DNA from: DASUKM01 sp036278735
GTDB lineage: Bacteria; Acidobacteriota; Vicinamibacteria; Vicinamibacterales; 2-12-FULL-66-21
NCBI GenBank assembly: GCA_036278735.1
Contig: DASUKM010000022.1
Span: 124,001-188,000 of the forward strand
Direction of reading: 5' to 3'
Length of the DNA stretch: 64,000 bases
Part shown: positions 7,698-15,085 of the stretch, in pieces
How the letters are laid out: every line of letters starts with the position of its first letter
Position numbering within the stretch: position 1 is the first letter of the stretch
The notes under the pieces: model-generated
The model's database searches: none
Seen by the model: only the letters and a program-made list of their open reading frames with translations
Told to the model about the DNA's origin: nothing
Program-made: the position numbers and the translations under genes

Positions 7698-8587
7698 TCC
7701 GCAAATTGCGCGCCGCGCTGTGCGCAATCGTTGCCGCCGCGGCCACAATCCTGGCGGTCCAGGCCCAGCGCCAGCCCGGGACGTCGCCGTCCGCTCCGCA
7801 CCGCATCGTCTGCCTGATTCCCAACGTGACCGAAATCCTGTTCGCGGTGGGCGCGGGCCCGCAGGTCGTCGCGGTCAGCAGCTACGACACGTATCCCCCG
7901 GCCGTGCGGTCGCTGCCGCGCGTCGGCGCGCTCCTCGATCCCGACGTCGAACGCATCCTGTCCCTTCGGCCGGATCTCGTCGTCGCGTACGGGAGCCAGG
8001 TGGATCTGACGCGGCAGCTCGCGCGCGCGCACATCACGGTCTATCCATATCGCCATGGCGGAATCGCCGACCTGCTCCGGACCACGCGCGAGATCGGCGT
8101 CCGGACGGGGCACGCCGCCGAAGGCGAGCGCGTCGCCAGCAGGATGGAACGGGAGCTCGACGCCGTCCGCGCGCGTGTCCGCGGACGGCCGCGGCCGCGA
8201 ACCCTGCTCGTGTTCGGACGCGAGCCGCGTGCACTGCGCGGCATCTATGCCAGCGGCGGCACCGGTTTCCTGAACGACATGCTGACGATTGCCGGCGGCG
8301 AGAACGTCTTTGCCAACGTCCGGCAGGAATCGGTGCAGGCCTCCACCGAGGTGATTCTCGCCATGCGGCCCGATGTCGTGCTCGAAGTGCGCGCCAGCGA
8401 CAGCGCAATGCCGATCGGCGATCTGCAGGCCGAGATTGCGGTCTGGAATGCGCTGCCGGCGCTGCCGGCCGTCCAGCACCATCGCGTGCGCTTCCTCGTG
8501 GACGATCGTCTCGTCGTGCCAGGGCCGCGCATCGCCCAGGGAACGGAGCTGATGGCGCGCGCGCTGCATCCCGAGGCGTTCCAATGA
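7673..8587 (+). CDS. btuF: Periplasmic cobalamin-binding protein BtuF
   Basis: A 304-residue helical-backbone (class III) metal/B12-binding protein. A signal sequence (about residues 10-33, RKLRAALCAIVAAAATILA) is followed by HRIVCLIPNVTEILFAVGAG. This is the standard BtuF/FepB N-terminal lobe. The second lobe contains ASGGTGFLNDMLTIAGGEN. It would deliver corrinoid to the BtuDC fusion just upstream. The apparent start, ATG 7673, and the next eight codons (MQRTRSDP) are supplied by the right arm of the REPIN-like element. A TTG at 7709 is an alternative start that would give a shorter, conventional signal peptide. It overlaps the next gene by 4 bp (ATGA), so the operon continues. Confidence 0.88.
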   Translation: MQRTRSDPFRKLRAALCAIVAAAATILAVQAQRQPGTSPSAPHRIVCLIPNVTEILFAVGAGPQVVAVSSYDTYPPAVRSLPRVGALLDPDVERILSLRPDLVVAYGSQVDLTRQLARAHITVYPYRHGGIADLLRTTREIGVRTGHAAEGERVASRMERELDAVRARVRGRPRPRTLLVFGREPRALRGIYASGGTGFLNDMLTIAGGENVFANVRQESVQASTEVILAMRPDVVLEVRASDSAMPIGDLQAEIAVWNALPALPAVQHHRVRFLVDDRLVVPGPRIAQGTELMARALHPEAFQ

Positions 8588-9252
8588 AGATTCTGGTCTC
8601 GTGGAGTTCCGGCAAGGACAGTGCGTGGATGCTGCACGTGATACGGAAGGAGGGGCTCGGACACGCGGCCGCGCTCCTGACCTCGGTCAACGAGACCTTC
8701 GGACGCGTCGCGATGCACGGCGTGCGGACCTCGGTGCTGGAGATGCAGGCGCAGGCGGCGGGGTTGCCGCTCGTCAGTGTTCCGCTCCCCTACCCGTGCT
8801 CGAACGAGGTCTACGAAGCACGGCTGCGCGCAGCCGTGGACGCCGCCCTCGCCCAGGGCTTCACGCACGTCGCGTTCGGCGATCTGTTTCTCGAAGACAT
8901 CAGGGCGTACCGTGAGGCTCGGCTGGCCGGGACCGGGCTGACGCCCATGTTTCCGCTCTGGGGCCGCCCCACCGGCATCCTCGCGCGCGACATGATCGAG
9001 GGGGGCCTGAAGGCGCGGATCACCTGCGTCGATCCGCGCGCGCTCGATCGGCAGATGGCCGGACGCGCCTTCGATCGCGCGCTCCTCGCGGAGCTCCCCG
9101 CGGGGGTCGATCCCTGTGGCGAGCGCGGCGAATTCCACACCTGTGCGCTCGACGGTCCCATGTTCGACCGTGCCATCGCGGTCCGGACCGGCGACGTCGT
9201 CGAACGGGACCATTTCGTGTTCGCCGACCTGGTGCCGGAACTCAGCACCTAG
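8584..9252 (+). CDS. Dph6-like ATP pyrophosphatase (MJ0570-type) in the B12 operon
   Basis: A 222-residue protein of the adenine nucleotide alpha-hydrolase-like superfamily. The ATP-binding PP-loop appears at residues 5-10 (SWSSGKDS). The conserved Dph6-type sequence AFGDLFLEDIRAYRE lies near 99-113, and CGERGEFHTC lies near 179-188. Eukaryotic and archaeal relatives amidate diphthine, but bacteria lack diphthamide, so that reaction is unlikely here. It is translationally coupled to btuF (ATGA). A role in corrinoid amidation, salvage or sensing is therefore an inference from position only. C-terminal motif spacing suggests an intact enzyme. Confidence 0.75.
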   Translation: MKILVSWSSGKDSAWMLHVIRKEGLGHAAALLTSVNETFGRVAMHGVRTSVLEMQAQAAGLPLVSVPLPYPCSNEVYEARLRAAVDAALAQGFTHVAFGDLFLEDIRAYREARLAGTGLTPMFPLWGRPTGILARDMIEGGLKARITCVDPRALDRQMAGRAFDRALLAELPAGVDPCGERGEFHTCALDGPMFDRAIAVRTGDVVERDHFVFADLVPELST

Positions 9253-9278
9253 CTGGAGGCTGGAAGCTGGCGGCTGTT
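9251..9278 (+). repeat. 7-bp tandem repeat (AGCTGGA units)
   Basis: Four heptamers (AGCTGGA, GGCTGGA, AGCTGGC, GGCTGTT) begin in the stop codon of the Dph6-like gene. They belong to the same sequence family as the arms at 23719-23811. Confidence 0.7.
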
Positions 9279-9288
9279 GCGGTACACT
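9260..9288 (+). promoter_or_regulatory. Candidate promoter for mqnD
   Basis: CTGGAA (9260-9265) and TACACT (9283-9288) are 17 bp apart. The -10 box ends only 6 nt before ATG 9295, so a transcript from it would be essentially leaderless. Confidence 0.4.
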
Positions 9289-9294
9289 GTCTGG

Positions 9295-10176
9295 ATGCCG
9301 GAGACACGCATCATCGTCGCCCATAGTCCCGACTCGGACGACGCGTTCATGTTCTATGGCCTGGCCAGCGGCCACGTGCCGACGGACGGCCTCGTCGTCG
9401 AGCAGGTGCTCGCCGACATCGAGAGCCTGAATCGCGCCGCGTTCGAGGGGCGCTACGAAGTGACCGCTGTCTCCTTTCACGCCTACGCGCATCTGGCCGA
9501 TCGTTATGCCCTGCTGCCGCACGGCGCGAGCATGGGCGATCGGTATGGGCCGATCGTCGTCGCGCGGCAGGACGGGCCGGACGCCGTCCAGGGGCGGCGG
9601 ATTGCGATCCCGGGCACGTTGACGACCGCATATCTGGCGCTGCGTCTTTACGAACCCTCCTTCGACTACGTCGTCGTGCCGTTCGATCGGATCCAGGAGG
9701 CGGTGCTCGCCGGCGAAGCGGAAGCGGGCCTGCTGATCCACGAAGGGCAGCTCACGTACGCCGACGACGGCCTGAAGAAGATCGTGGACCTGGGCGAGTG
9801 GTGGGCCGACCGCACCGGCGGGCTGCCGCTGCCGCTCGGGGGGAATGTCATCCGGCGCGACCTCGGGCCGGAGCTGATGGGGCGCGTGTCGGGACTGCTG
9901 CACGACAGCATCGCGTACGGACTGGAGCACCGCGCCGACGCCATCGCGTACGCCCGGCAGTTCAGCCGCGGCCTCGACGAGGCTCGTACCGACACGTTCG
10001 TCGGGATGTACGTGAACCAGTTGACGCTGTCCTACGGCGAGCGCGGCCGCAAGGCGGTCGAGCGCCTCATGACGGAGGCGTTCGATCGGAAGCTCGTGCC
10101 CGCGCGCGTTCCGATCGAATTCGTCGGGAGCCCGGCGGACTCGAGCGTCGTTTCTGGTCGCTCGGTCAGGCCATAA
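9295..10176 (+). CDS. mqnD: 1,4-dihydroxy-6-naphthoate synthase MqnD
   Basis: A 293-residue periplasmic-binding-protein-fold enzyme of the futalosine pathway. It makes 1,4-dihydroxy-6-naphthoate from cyclic dehypoxanthinyl futalosine. The N-terminus IIVAHSPDSDDAFMFYGLAS carries the SPDxDDAFMFYGL signature, and later IHEGQLTYADDGL, GEWWADRTGGLPLPLGGN and HDSIAYGLEHR match the family. ATG 9295 is preferred over an upstream TTG because the family motif begins eight residues later and a TACACT box lies in front. Placement behind B12 uptake genes is unexpected: the MqnE and MqnC steps use SAM, not B12. The stop codon lies in the loop of a perfect hairpin. Confidence 0.9.
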   Translation: MPETRIIVAHSPDSDDAFMFYGLASGHVPTDGLVVEQVLADIESLNRAAFEGRYEVTAVSFHAYAHLADRYALLPHGASMGDRYGPIVVARQDGPDAVQGRRIAIPGTLTTAYLALRLYEPSFDYVVVPFDRIQEAVLAGEAEAGLLIHEGQLTYADDGLKKIVDLGEWWADRTGGLPLPLGGNVIRRDLGPELMGRVSGLLHDSIAYGLEHRADAIAYARQFSRGLDEARTDTFVGMYVNQLTLSYGERGRKAVERLMTEAFDRKLVPARVPIEFVGSPADSSVVSGRSVRP

Positions 10177-10186
10177 AGGCCTGACC
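10164..10186. terminator. Perfect hairpin spanning the mqnD stop codon
   Basis: GGTCAGGCC (10164-10172) and GGCCTGACC (10178-10186) form a 9-bp stem with an ATAAA loop that contains the mqnD TAA stop. It lies between the convergent mqnD and otsB genes and could end transcription in both directions, although no T-tract follows. Confidence 0.5.
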
Positions 10187-10190
10187 CACA

Positions 10191-10225
10191 CCTTCCGCCC
10201 TCCGCCCTCCGCCCTCCGCCCTCCG
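10191..10225 (+). repeat. 7-bp tandem repeat (CCCTCCG units)
   Basis: Five heptamers, four of them identical CCCTCCG, fill the gap between the mqnD hairpin and the otsB stop codon. Confidence 0.8.
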
Positions 10226-10226
10226 C

Positions 10227-11021
10227 CTACCAACCTCCCTCTTCGACCAAGGCTCTCAACAGCGCTTCGACGTCCGCCGGACCGTCGAGGCGGAACTGCG
10301 CGCCCGAGGCACGGTCGCTGACGGCAATCGAGACGCCGTCGGCCGCCACGGCGCGAAACGCGTCCTCGTCGGTGACGTCGTCGCCGACGTATACGGGCAG
10401 GGAGGCGCCATGCCGGCGCTCGACGCGTTCGCGAATCCAGCGGACGGCGCTGCCTTTGTTCCAGGCGACGTTCGGCATGAGCTCGAGCACGCACGCGCCG
10501 GGGAGCACCCGCAGGCGGCCATCGCCGATGGCGTCGCTGGCGGCCCGCAGGAACGCCTCGCGCGCCGTCGCCCGCGCGACGTCCTCCGCTTCGCGATCGT
10601 GCAGCGCGATCGAAAATCCCTTGTCCTCGATGAACACGCCCGGAAGCGCGCGGAGCCGCGCTTCGACATCCTGCCGGATCCGGCGCAGCACCGGGACCGC
10701 CGCGGCCGCGGCGGGATGCACGTACGTCTCGTCACCCCCCCTCGCCTCGAGCCCGTGAAATCCCGCGTAGAACACGCCGGCCGGAAGCCTCGCGCGGTCC
10801 GCGACGTCCTGAAGCCGGCGGCCGCTGACGATGGCGACCGTCGTCGCCGGCGCGTGCGCGAGTCGATCGAGGAGACGACGCGTGACGTCCGGCAGGCGGA
10901 CGGCGGCGGGATCGGCCTGGAAGCCGCACAGCGTACCGTCGAAATCGAACAGGAGCAGCAGATGCCGGGCGGCCCGGCGGCGCTGAATCTCCGCCGCCAC
11001 CCGCGAAGGAGCGGCGTCCAT
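10227..11021 (-). CDS. otsB: Trehalose-6-phosphate phosphatase OtsB
   Basis: A 264-residue HAD-superfamily phosphatase that removes phosphate from trehalose 6-phosphate. HAD motif I is LFDFDGTLCGF near residues 24-34, motif II is VAIVSGRRL near 62-70, and motif IV is VYVGDDVTDEDAF near 212-224. The start is ATG 11021, 2 nt after the otsA stop, so the pair is an otsA-otsB operon for osmoprotectant synthesis. The length matches the bacterial OtsB family. It ends opposite mqnD, separated by a hairpin and a heptamer repeat. Confidence 0.93.
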   Translation of the reverse strand: MDAAPSRVAAEIQRRRAARHLLLLFDFDGTLCGFQADPAAVRLPDVTRRLLDRLAHAPATTVAIVSGRRLQDVADRARLPAGVFYAGFHGLEARGGDETYVHPAAAAAVPVLRRIRQDVEARLRALPGVFIEDKGFSIALHDREAEDVARATAREAFLRAASDAIGDGRLRVLPGACVLELMPNVAWNKGSAVRWIRERVERRHGASLPVYVGDDVTDEDAFRAVAADGVSIAVSDRASGAQFRLDGPADVEALLRALVEEGGW

Positions 11022-11023
11022 GC

Positions 11024-12541
11024 TTATGGAACGGGCCGCAAGGAGGCGAGCTTGACGGATCGCGGCGGACGCGGCGTCAGAGGCGCGCCGGCCGCGCCGG
11101 AACCGATCCGATCCAGATTGTCGAGGATGTCGGAGGCCCAGACGAAGACGTCGTGCCCTGCGACGGCGCGCCGCATCACCCGCATGCGCGCGTGGCGTTC
11201 GGGGGCCGGCATCTCGATCGCCCGCCCGATCGCGCGCGCGAAGCCGTCGGCGTCGTACGGATTGATCAGCAGCGCGTCTTTCAGCTCCTGCGCCGCGCCC
11301 GTCAGTTCGCTCAGCACGAGGACGCCGTCGTTGTCGTCGCGCGAGGCGACGAACTCCTTGGCGACCAGATTCATCCCGTCGTGCAGCGAACTGACGACGC
11401 AGAAGTTCGCGAGGCGATAGAGCGCCACGAGCCGGCGCAGCTTCATCGCCGCCTTGTGCATGCGTATCGGGCCCTCGGAGGGCCCGGTGCCGTGACGGCG
11501 ATTGATATCGGCAATCCGGCCGTCGATCTCGTGCTCGATCGCGGCATAGCTTTCCAGCTTCGACCGCGACGGCACGCCGATCTGGACGAACAGCACCTTC
11601 GATCGCAAATCCGGACGGCGGGTGAGCAGACGATCGATTGCGTCGAGACGCTCCGGAATCCCCTTCGTGTAATCGAGGCGGTCGACGCCGACGCCGACGA
11701 TTGCGCCGTCGAGGCGCAGCTCGCGGCGCAGCCGCGCCATCTCCCCCTCGAGGCCGGGGTCCTGCGCGAACCTGGTGATGCGATCGAAATCGACCCCGAT
11801 CGGCGCCGCGACGATGTGGGTCACGCGCCCTTCGAAGCGGACGACGCCGCGCTCCGATTCCGCGTGCAGCTCGTCGCGGACCGCCTGCTGAAAATTGCGG
11901 CGATCGCGATCGAGCTGGAAGGCGAGCAGATCGTTCGCCAGCAGCCCCGTCATGATCTCGCGCCGCCATGGGCACATGCGCAGCCGGTCCGGGTGCGGCC
12001 ACGGGATGTGCCAGAAGAGCGCCGTGCGCACCCCCGGCCGCCGGCGGCGCAGTTCGGCCGCCACGAGGGCGAGATGATAATCGTGAATGAAGACCGGCTG
12101 GCTGGTGCCGGAGAGCTCCGTGGCGATCGCGTCGGCAAAGCGTGCGTTCACCGCGCGGTATTCGGCCCAGTCTTCCGACCGGAAGATCGGCCGCACGTGC
12201 GCGATGTGGCAGAGCGGCCACAGGCCTTCGTTCGAAAAGCCGCCGTAGTAGCGCCGCTCCTCCTCCGGCGAGAGCCAGACCCGGCGCAGCGTGTAGGATT
12301 CCTCACCCGGGGGGACGCGGACGCGATCGTTCGCGTCGACCGTGTCGCGATCGGCGTCGCCGCTGCCGTGGGCGATCCAGGTGCCCCCCCGCTCGCGCAT
12401 CAGGGAGTCGAGCGCCACCGCCACCCCGCCCGTCGCCACCCGCGTCACGGTGTCCCCCTCCGGGCCGCGTTGATGCACGTACGGCTCGCGGTTCGACACG
12501 ACGACCAGCGGATGACCGGAAATCTTTGCCTCCTGGGGCAT
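11024..12541 (-). CDS. otsA: Trehalose-6-phosphate synthase OtsA
   Basis: A 505-residue GT20 glycosyltransferase that makes trehalose 6-phosphate from UDP-glucose (or another NDP-glucose) and glucose 6-phosphate. Family signatures include VVVSNREPY near 12-20, HDYHLALV near residue 151, FWHIPWPHPD near 173, GVDRLDYTKGIPERL near 279 and SSLHDGMNLVAKEF near 381. The start is ATG 12541. A 24-codon frame on the same strand ends exactly at this start. The last ~25 residues are a proline/arginine-rich tail. Trehalose in such soil-type bacteria usually serves desiccation or osmotic tolerance. Confidence 0.94.
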   Translation of the reverse strand: MPQEAKISGHPLVVVSNREPYVHQRGPEGDTVTRVATGGVAVALDSLMRERGGTWIAHGSGDADRDTVDANDRVRVPPGEESYTLRRVWLSPEEERRYYGGFSNEGLWPLCHIAHVRPIFRSEDWAEYRAVNARFADAIATELSGTSQPVFIHDYHLALVAAELRRRRPGVRTALFWHIPWPHPDRLRMCPWRREIMTGLLANDLLAFQLDRDRRNFQQAVRDELHAESERGVVRFEGRVTHIVAAPIGVDFDRITRFAQDPGLEGEMARLRRELRLDGAIVGVGVDRLDYTKGIPERLDAIDRLLTRRPDLRSKVLFVQIGVPSRSKLESYAAIEHEIDGRIADINRRHGTGPSEGPIRMHKAAMKLRRLVALYRLANFCVVSSLHDGMNLVAKEFVASRDDNDGVLVLSELTGAAQELKDALLINPYDADGFARAIGRAIEMPAPERHARMRVMRRAVAGHDVFVWASDILDNLDRIGSGAAGAPLTPRPPRSVKLASLRPVP

Positions 12542-12616
12542 TCAGCATGACGAGAGCAACAGGCCTGCCATACCCAGCCCATCCATAGCACTCATACCAA
12601 GCCCTGCCACCGGCAT
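12542..12616 (-). CDS. Possible 24-residue leader peptide upstream of otsA
   Basis: A short frame runs from ATG 12616 to a TGA at 12544-12542 that directly abuts the otsA ATG. The peptide is hydrophobic and Met/Gly-rich (MPVAGLGMSAMDGLG start, LLLSSC end). GGAG lies 5 nt before its start and a TATACT -10 box at 12636-12631. This layout is what a translated leader would look like, but Gly/Met-rich peptides are also easily produced by chance. Alternatively it is simply the otsA 5' leader. Confidence 0.3.
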   Translation of the reverse strand: MPVAGLGMSAMDGLGMAGLLLSSC

Positions 12617-12651
12617 ATGCTCCAGTCCCCAGTATAGGTTTTTTCGCCGCT

Positions 12652-12680
12652 TTGCGCCCGACTCTCCCCTGCGGTACGCT
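12652..12680 (+). promoter_or_regulatory. Candidate promoter for the PDZ/antiporter operon
   Basis: TTGCGC (12652-12657) and TACGCT (12675-12680) are 17 bp apart. The -10 box ends 6 nt before ATG 12687, implying a near-leaderless transcript. Confidence 0.45.
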
Positions 12681-12686
12681 CGGCGC

Positions 12687-13991
12687 ATGCCGCCGGAACC
12701 CCGACCTGCGACGGGGCGTCGCGAAACCCGTCTGCTGCTCATCACCATCGTCTTGTCGGTGGGGATGTTGCTGCTGCTGGCGCGCTTTCGGTTTCCGGCT
12801 CAGGTCGAGTCGCCGGCGGCCCCGGTGCCGCCGCCGCTCGAACGGCTCGCGGCGCGCGCCACCTACGACGAACTGGCGTCGATCATGACGGACCTCGAGC
12901 GCCGGGTGGCCCCCGCGGTCGCGACGATCGAGCTCGAATCGACCAGTGGCGCGACGGCGTTCGCGGCGGCGCCGCGGGTGTCGTCGGATCGCGCCGTCGT
13001 CGTGCTGGGGGACGGCCAGCGCGTGGTGCCCGGCGGAACGGAATCGAGTCCCGTGATCCTCTCGCGCGACGACAGCCGCGGCATCGCCATCGTGCAGCTC
13101 AGCTCGGCGCTCACCGACGTGGTCACGCCCCGAACGGCGACCGACCGTCCGGGGCCGCGCTACGTCGGCGTGATCCAGGCGACGTCGGAGGGGCCGGTCA
13201 TACGGCCCCTGTATGTGGGCCGTACGGATCGTGTTGGCGACCCGCGCTGGCCGTCGTCGCTCGTCGCGTTGTCGACGCCGGCTGGCACCGTGCCGCGCGG
13301 CGCCGCCGTCTTCGCGCTCGACGGGCTCTTCATCGGCCTCTCGCTCGGCGGCGGGGATACCGCGCGGCTCGTGCCCGCGACGCTGCTGGCGAGCCTGGCA
13401 CGGGCCGCCCCCGGCCAGGCCGCGGTGCACACCGCCCGGGGAGACGTCGGCGTGCGCGTGCAGGCGCTCTCGCCCGCGCTGTCGCGCGCCACCGGCGCCT
13501 CGGCGGGCGTCGTCGTCAGCGCGGTCGTGCCGGGCGGCCCCGCGGTCGGCTCGCTCGAGTCGGGCGACGTCGTCCAGACGATCGACGGGACGAACATCAC
13601 GACCGAAGCGGGCTTTCGCCAGACGATCGAGAGCCGTGTCCCGGGCCAGGACGTGGCGATCCACGCGATCCGGCGCGGCGCGCCGATCGACGTCAGCGTC
13701 AAAGCCGTTGAGGCGGGAACCGCCGCGCAGGGGCCGGCGGCCACGGGCCCGGGGATGACGCTGCGCACCGTCGCCGGGCTCGGCGCGGAAGTGATCGCGG
13801 TCGACCCGGGCGGCCCCGCCGCGCGCGCGGGCTTCCAGCAGGGAGACGTGCTCGTCAAGCTGAACGCCACCGATCGTCCATCGGCCGCGACGGTCGAGCG
13901 TGCGTTCTCGAGGGGGGCTGCCGGCGACAGTTGGCTCGTCACCGTTCAGCGCGGCGTGCAATTCGTCGTGCTCGCGCTGGAGAAGCGATGA
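12687..13991 (+). CDS. Membrane-anchored HtrA-like pseudoprotease with two PDZ domains
   Basis: A 434-residue protein. One N-terminal membrane anchor (about 15-36) precedes a trypsin-like domain (about 60-250), then PDZ1 (about 258-345, AGVVVSAVVPGGPAVGSLES) and PDZ2 (about 355-434, VIAVDPGGPAARAGFQQGD). The layout is that of DegS/HtrA, but the catalytic residues are absent. No GNSGGP serine motif is found; its expected place reads VPRGAAVFALDG, and no H/D motifs are visible. It is therefore probably a scaffold or sensor rather than a protease. It overlaps the next gene by 4 bp (ATGA), linking it to two antiporter-like membrane proteins. Confidence 0.75.
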   Translation: MPPEPRPATGRRETRLLLITIVLSVGMLLLLARFRFPAQVESPAAPVPPPLERLAARATYDELASIMTDLERRVAPAVATIELESTSGATAFAAAPRVSSDRAVVVLGDGQRVVPGGTESSPVILSRDDSRGIAIVQLSSALTDVVTPRTATDRPGPRYVGVIQATSEGPVIRPLYVGRTDRVGDPRWPSSLVALSTPAGTVPRGAAVFALDGLFIGLSLGGGDTARLVPATLLASLARAAPGQAAVHTARGDVGVRVQALSPALSRATGASAGVVVSAVVPGGPAVGSLESGDVVQTIDGTNITTEAGFRQTIESRVPGQDVAIHAIRRGAPIDVSVKAVEAGTAAQGPAATGPGMTLRTVAGLGAEVIAVDPGGPAARAGFQQGDVLVKLNATDRPSAATVERAFSRGAAGDSWLVTVQRGVQFVVLALEKR

Positions 13992-15085
13992 CCGGCACCG
14001 GCACGCGGCTCGCCGCCACGTTCCGGACCCGTGCGGCCCTGGGGCTGCGGCCGGTCACGGCGCCGATCATGGTGTTCGTCCCGATCGGCATTCTGCTGGG
14101 CCCGTCGGCGTCCGGCATCCTGCCGCCAGGCGCGCTGGCGCACCTCGACGTCGTCATTTCGATCGCGCTGGCGACGCTCGGCGTCTTCATCGGGATCGCG
14201 GCGGGCACCCGTACCACCGTCCCGCGCCGGCTCTTCGCAGCCGCCACCGTCGAAGCGACGGTGACGATTCTGGTCGTCACGTTCGCGCTGCTGGTGCTGC
14301 TTCGCGCGTGGCGGGTGCCGCTGCTGATGCCCGTGGGCCTCGTCGCGGTCGCGCTCGGCATCTGCGCGTCTTCGTCCGCCGCCATCGCGGCGTCGGCAGC
14401 CGACGGGGCCGTCCGCCGCATCGCCTCGCAGGTCGCCGACCTCGACGACGTGCTGCCGATCCTCGCCGGCGGGGTGGTGCTCAGCCTCGCGGCGGGCAGC
14501 ACCGCGGCCGCGACCAGCGCCGCCGCCACCGTGCTGGTGGGGCTCGCCATCGGCGGATGCGGCTGGCTGCTGTTCGAGCGATCCGAAGGCGCCGAGCGCG
14601 GCGTGTTCGTCTTCGGGGCGTTGACCCTGCTCGGCGGCGCGGCGGCGTACCTGGCGCAGTCTCCGCTGCTGACGGGCATGGCGGCCGGATGGGTGTGGGC
14701 GGTCTCCCCTGGGGGCACCGATCGCGTCGTCACGGGGGAACTGCGCAAGGTGCAGCATCCGCTCGTCGTCCTGCTGCTGGTGACCGCCGGCGCGGGGCTG
14801 ACGTGGTCCCCCGCCGGCCTGTGGCTCTTCGCGCCGTACGTGCTGTTCCGCTTCGGCGGCAAGATCGTCGGCGGGTGGACGGCGTCGCGCATCGCCCCCG
14901 GCGTCGCGCCGTCGGATTTGGGGTCATACCTGATTCCGCCGGGGGTGATCGGGATTGCGTTCGCGCTCAACCTGCAGCAGGTCGCGCCGGAGGCGATGGA
15001 TCCGATCGTCTTTGCCGTCGCGGCCGGCGCGATCGCCTGCGAGATCCTGGGCCTGCTCGTCGTGCCCCCCGCGGTGGTCCCGTGA
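13988..15085 (+). CDS. CPA2-like cation:proton antiporter membrane protein (first of a pair)
   Basis: A 365-residue integral membrane protein with about 10-12 hydrophobic segments and few charged residues. Two halves can be seen: PIGILLGPSASGILPPGAL with LGVFIGIAAGTRT, and later LLTGMAAGWVWA with HPLVVLLLVTAGAGL. These resemble the paired inverted repeats of the CPA2 Na+/H+ exchanger fold. It is coupled to the PDZ protein upstream and shares one base (TGATG) with the second antiporter-like gene. Acidic ion-binding residues (VADLDDVLPILAGG) lie near 150-164. The substrate is unknown. It is shorter than typical KefB/KefC proteins and lacks a RCK domain. Confidence 0.65.
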   Translation: MTGTGTRLAATFRTRAALGLRPVTAPIMVFVPIGILLGPSASGILPPGALAHLDVVISIALATLGVFIGIAAGTRTTVPRRLFAAATVEATVTILVVTFALLVLLRAWRVPLLMPVGLVAVALGICASSSAAIAASAADGAVRRIASQVADLDDVLPILAGGVVLSLAAGSTAAATSAAATVLVGLAIGGCGWLLFERSEGAERGVFVFGALTLLGGAAAYLAQSPLLTGMAAGWVWAVSPGGTDRVVTGELRKVQHPLVVLLLVTAGAGLTWSPAGLWLFAPYVLFRFGGKIVGGWTASRIAPGVAPSDLGSYLIPPGVIGIAFALNLQQVAPEAMDPIVFAVAAGAIACEILGLLVVPPAVVP

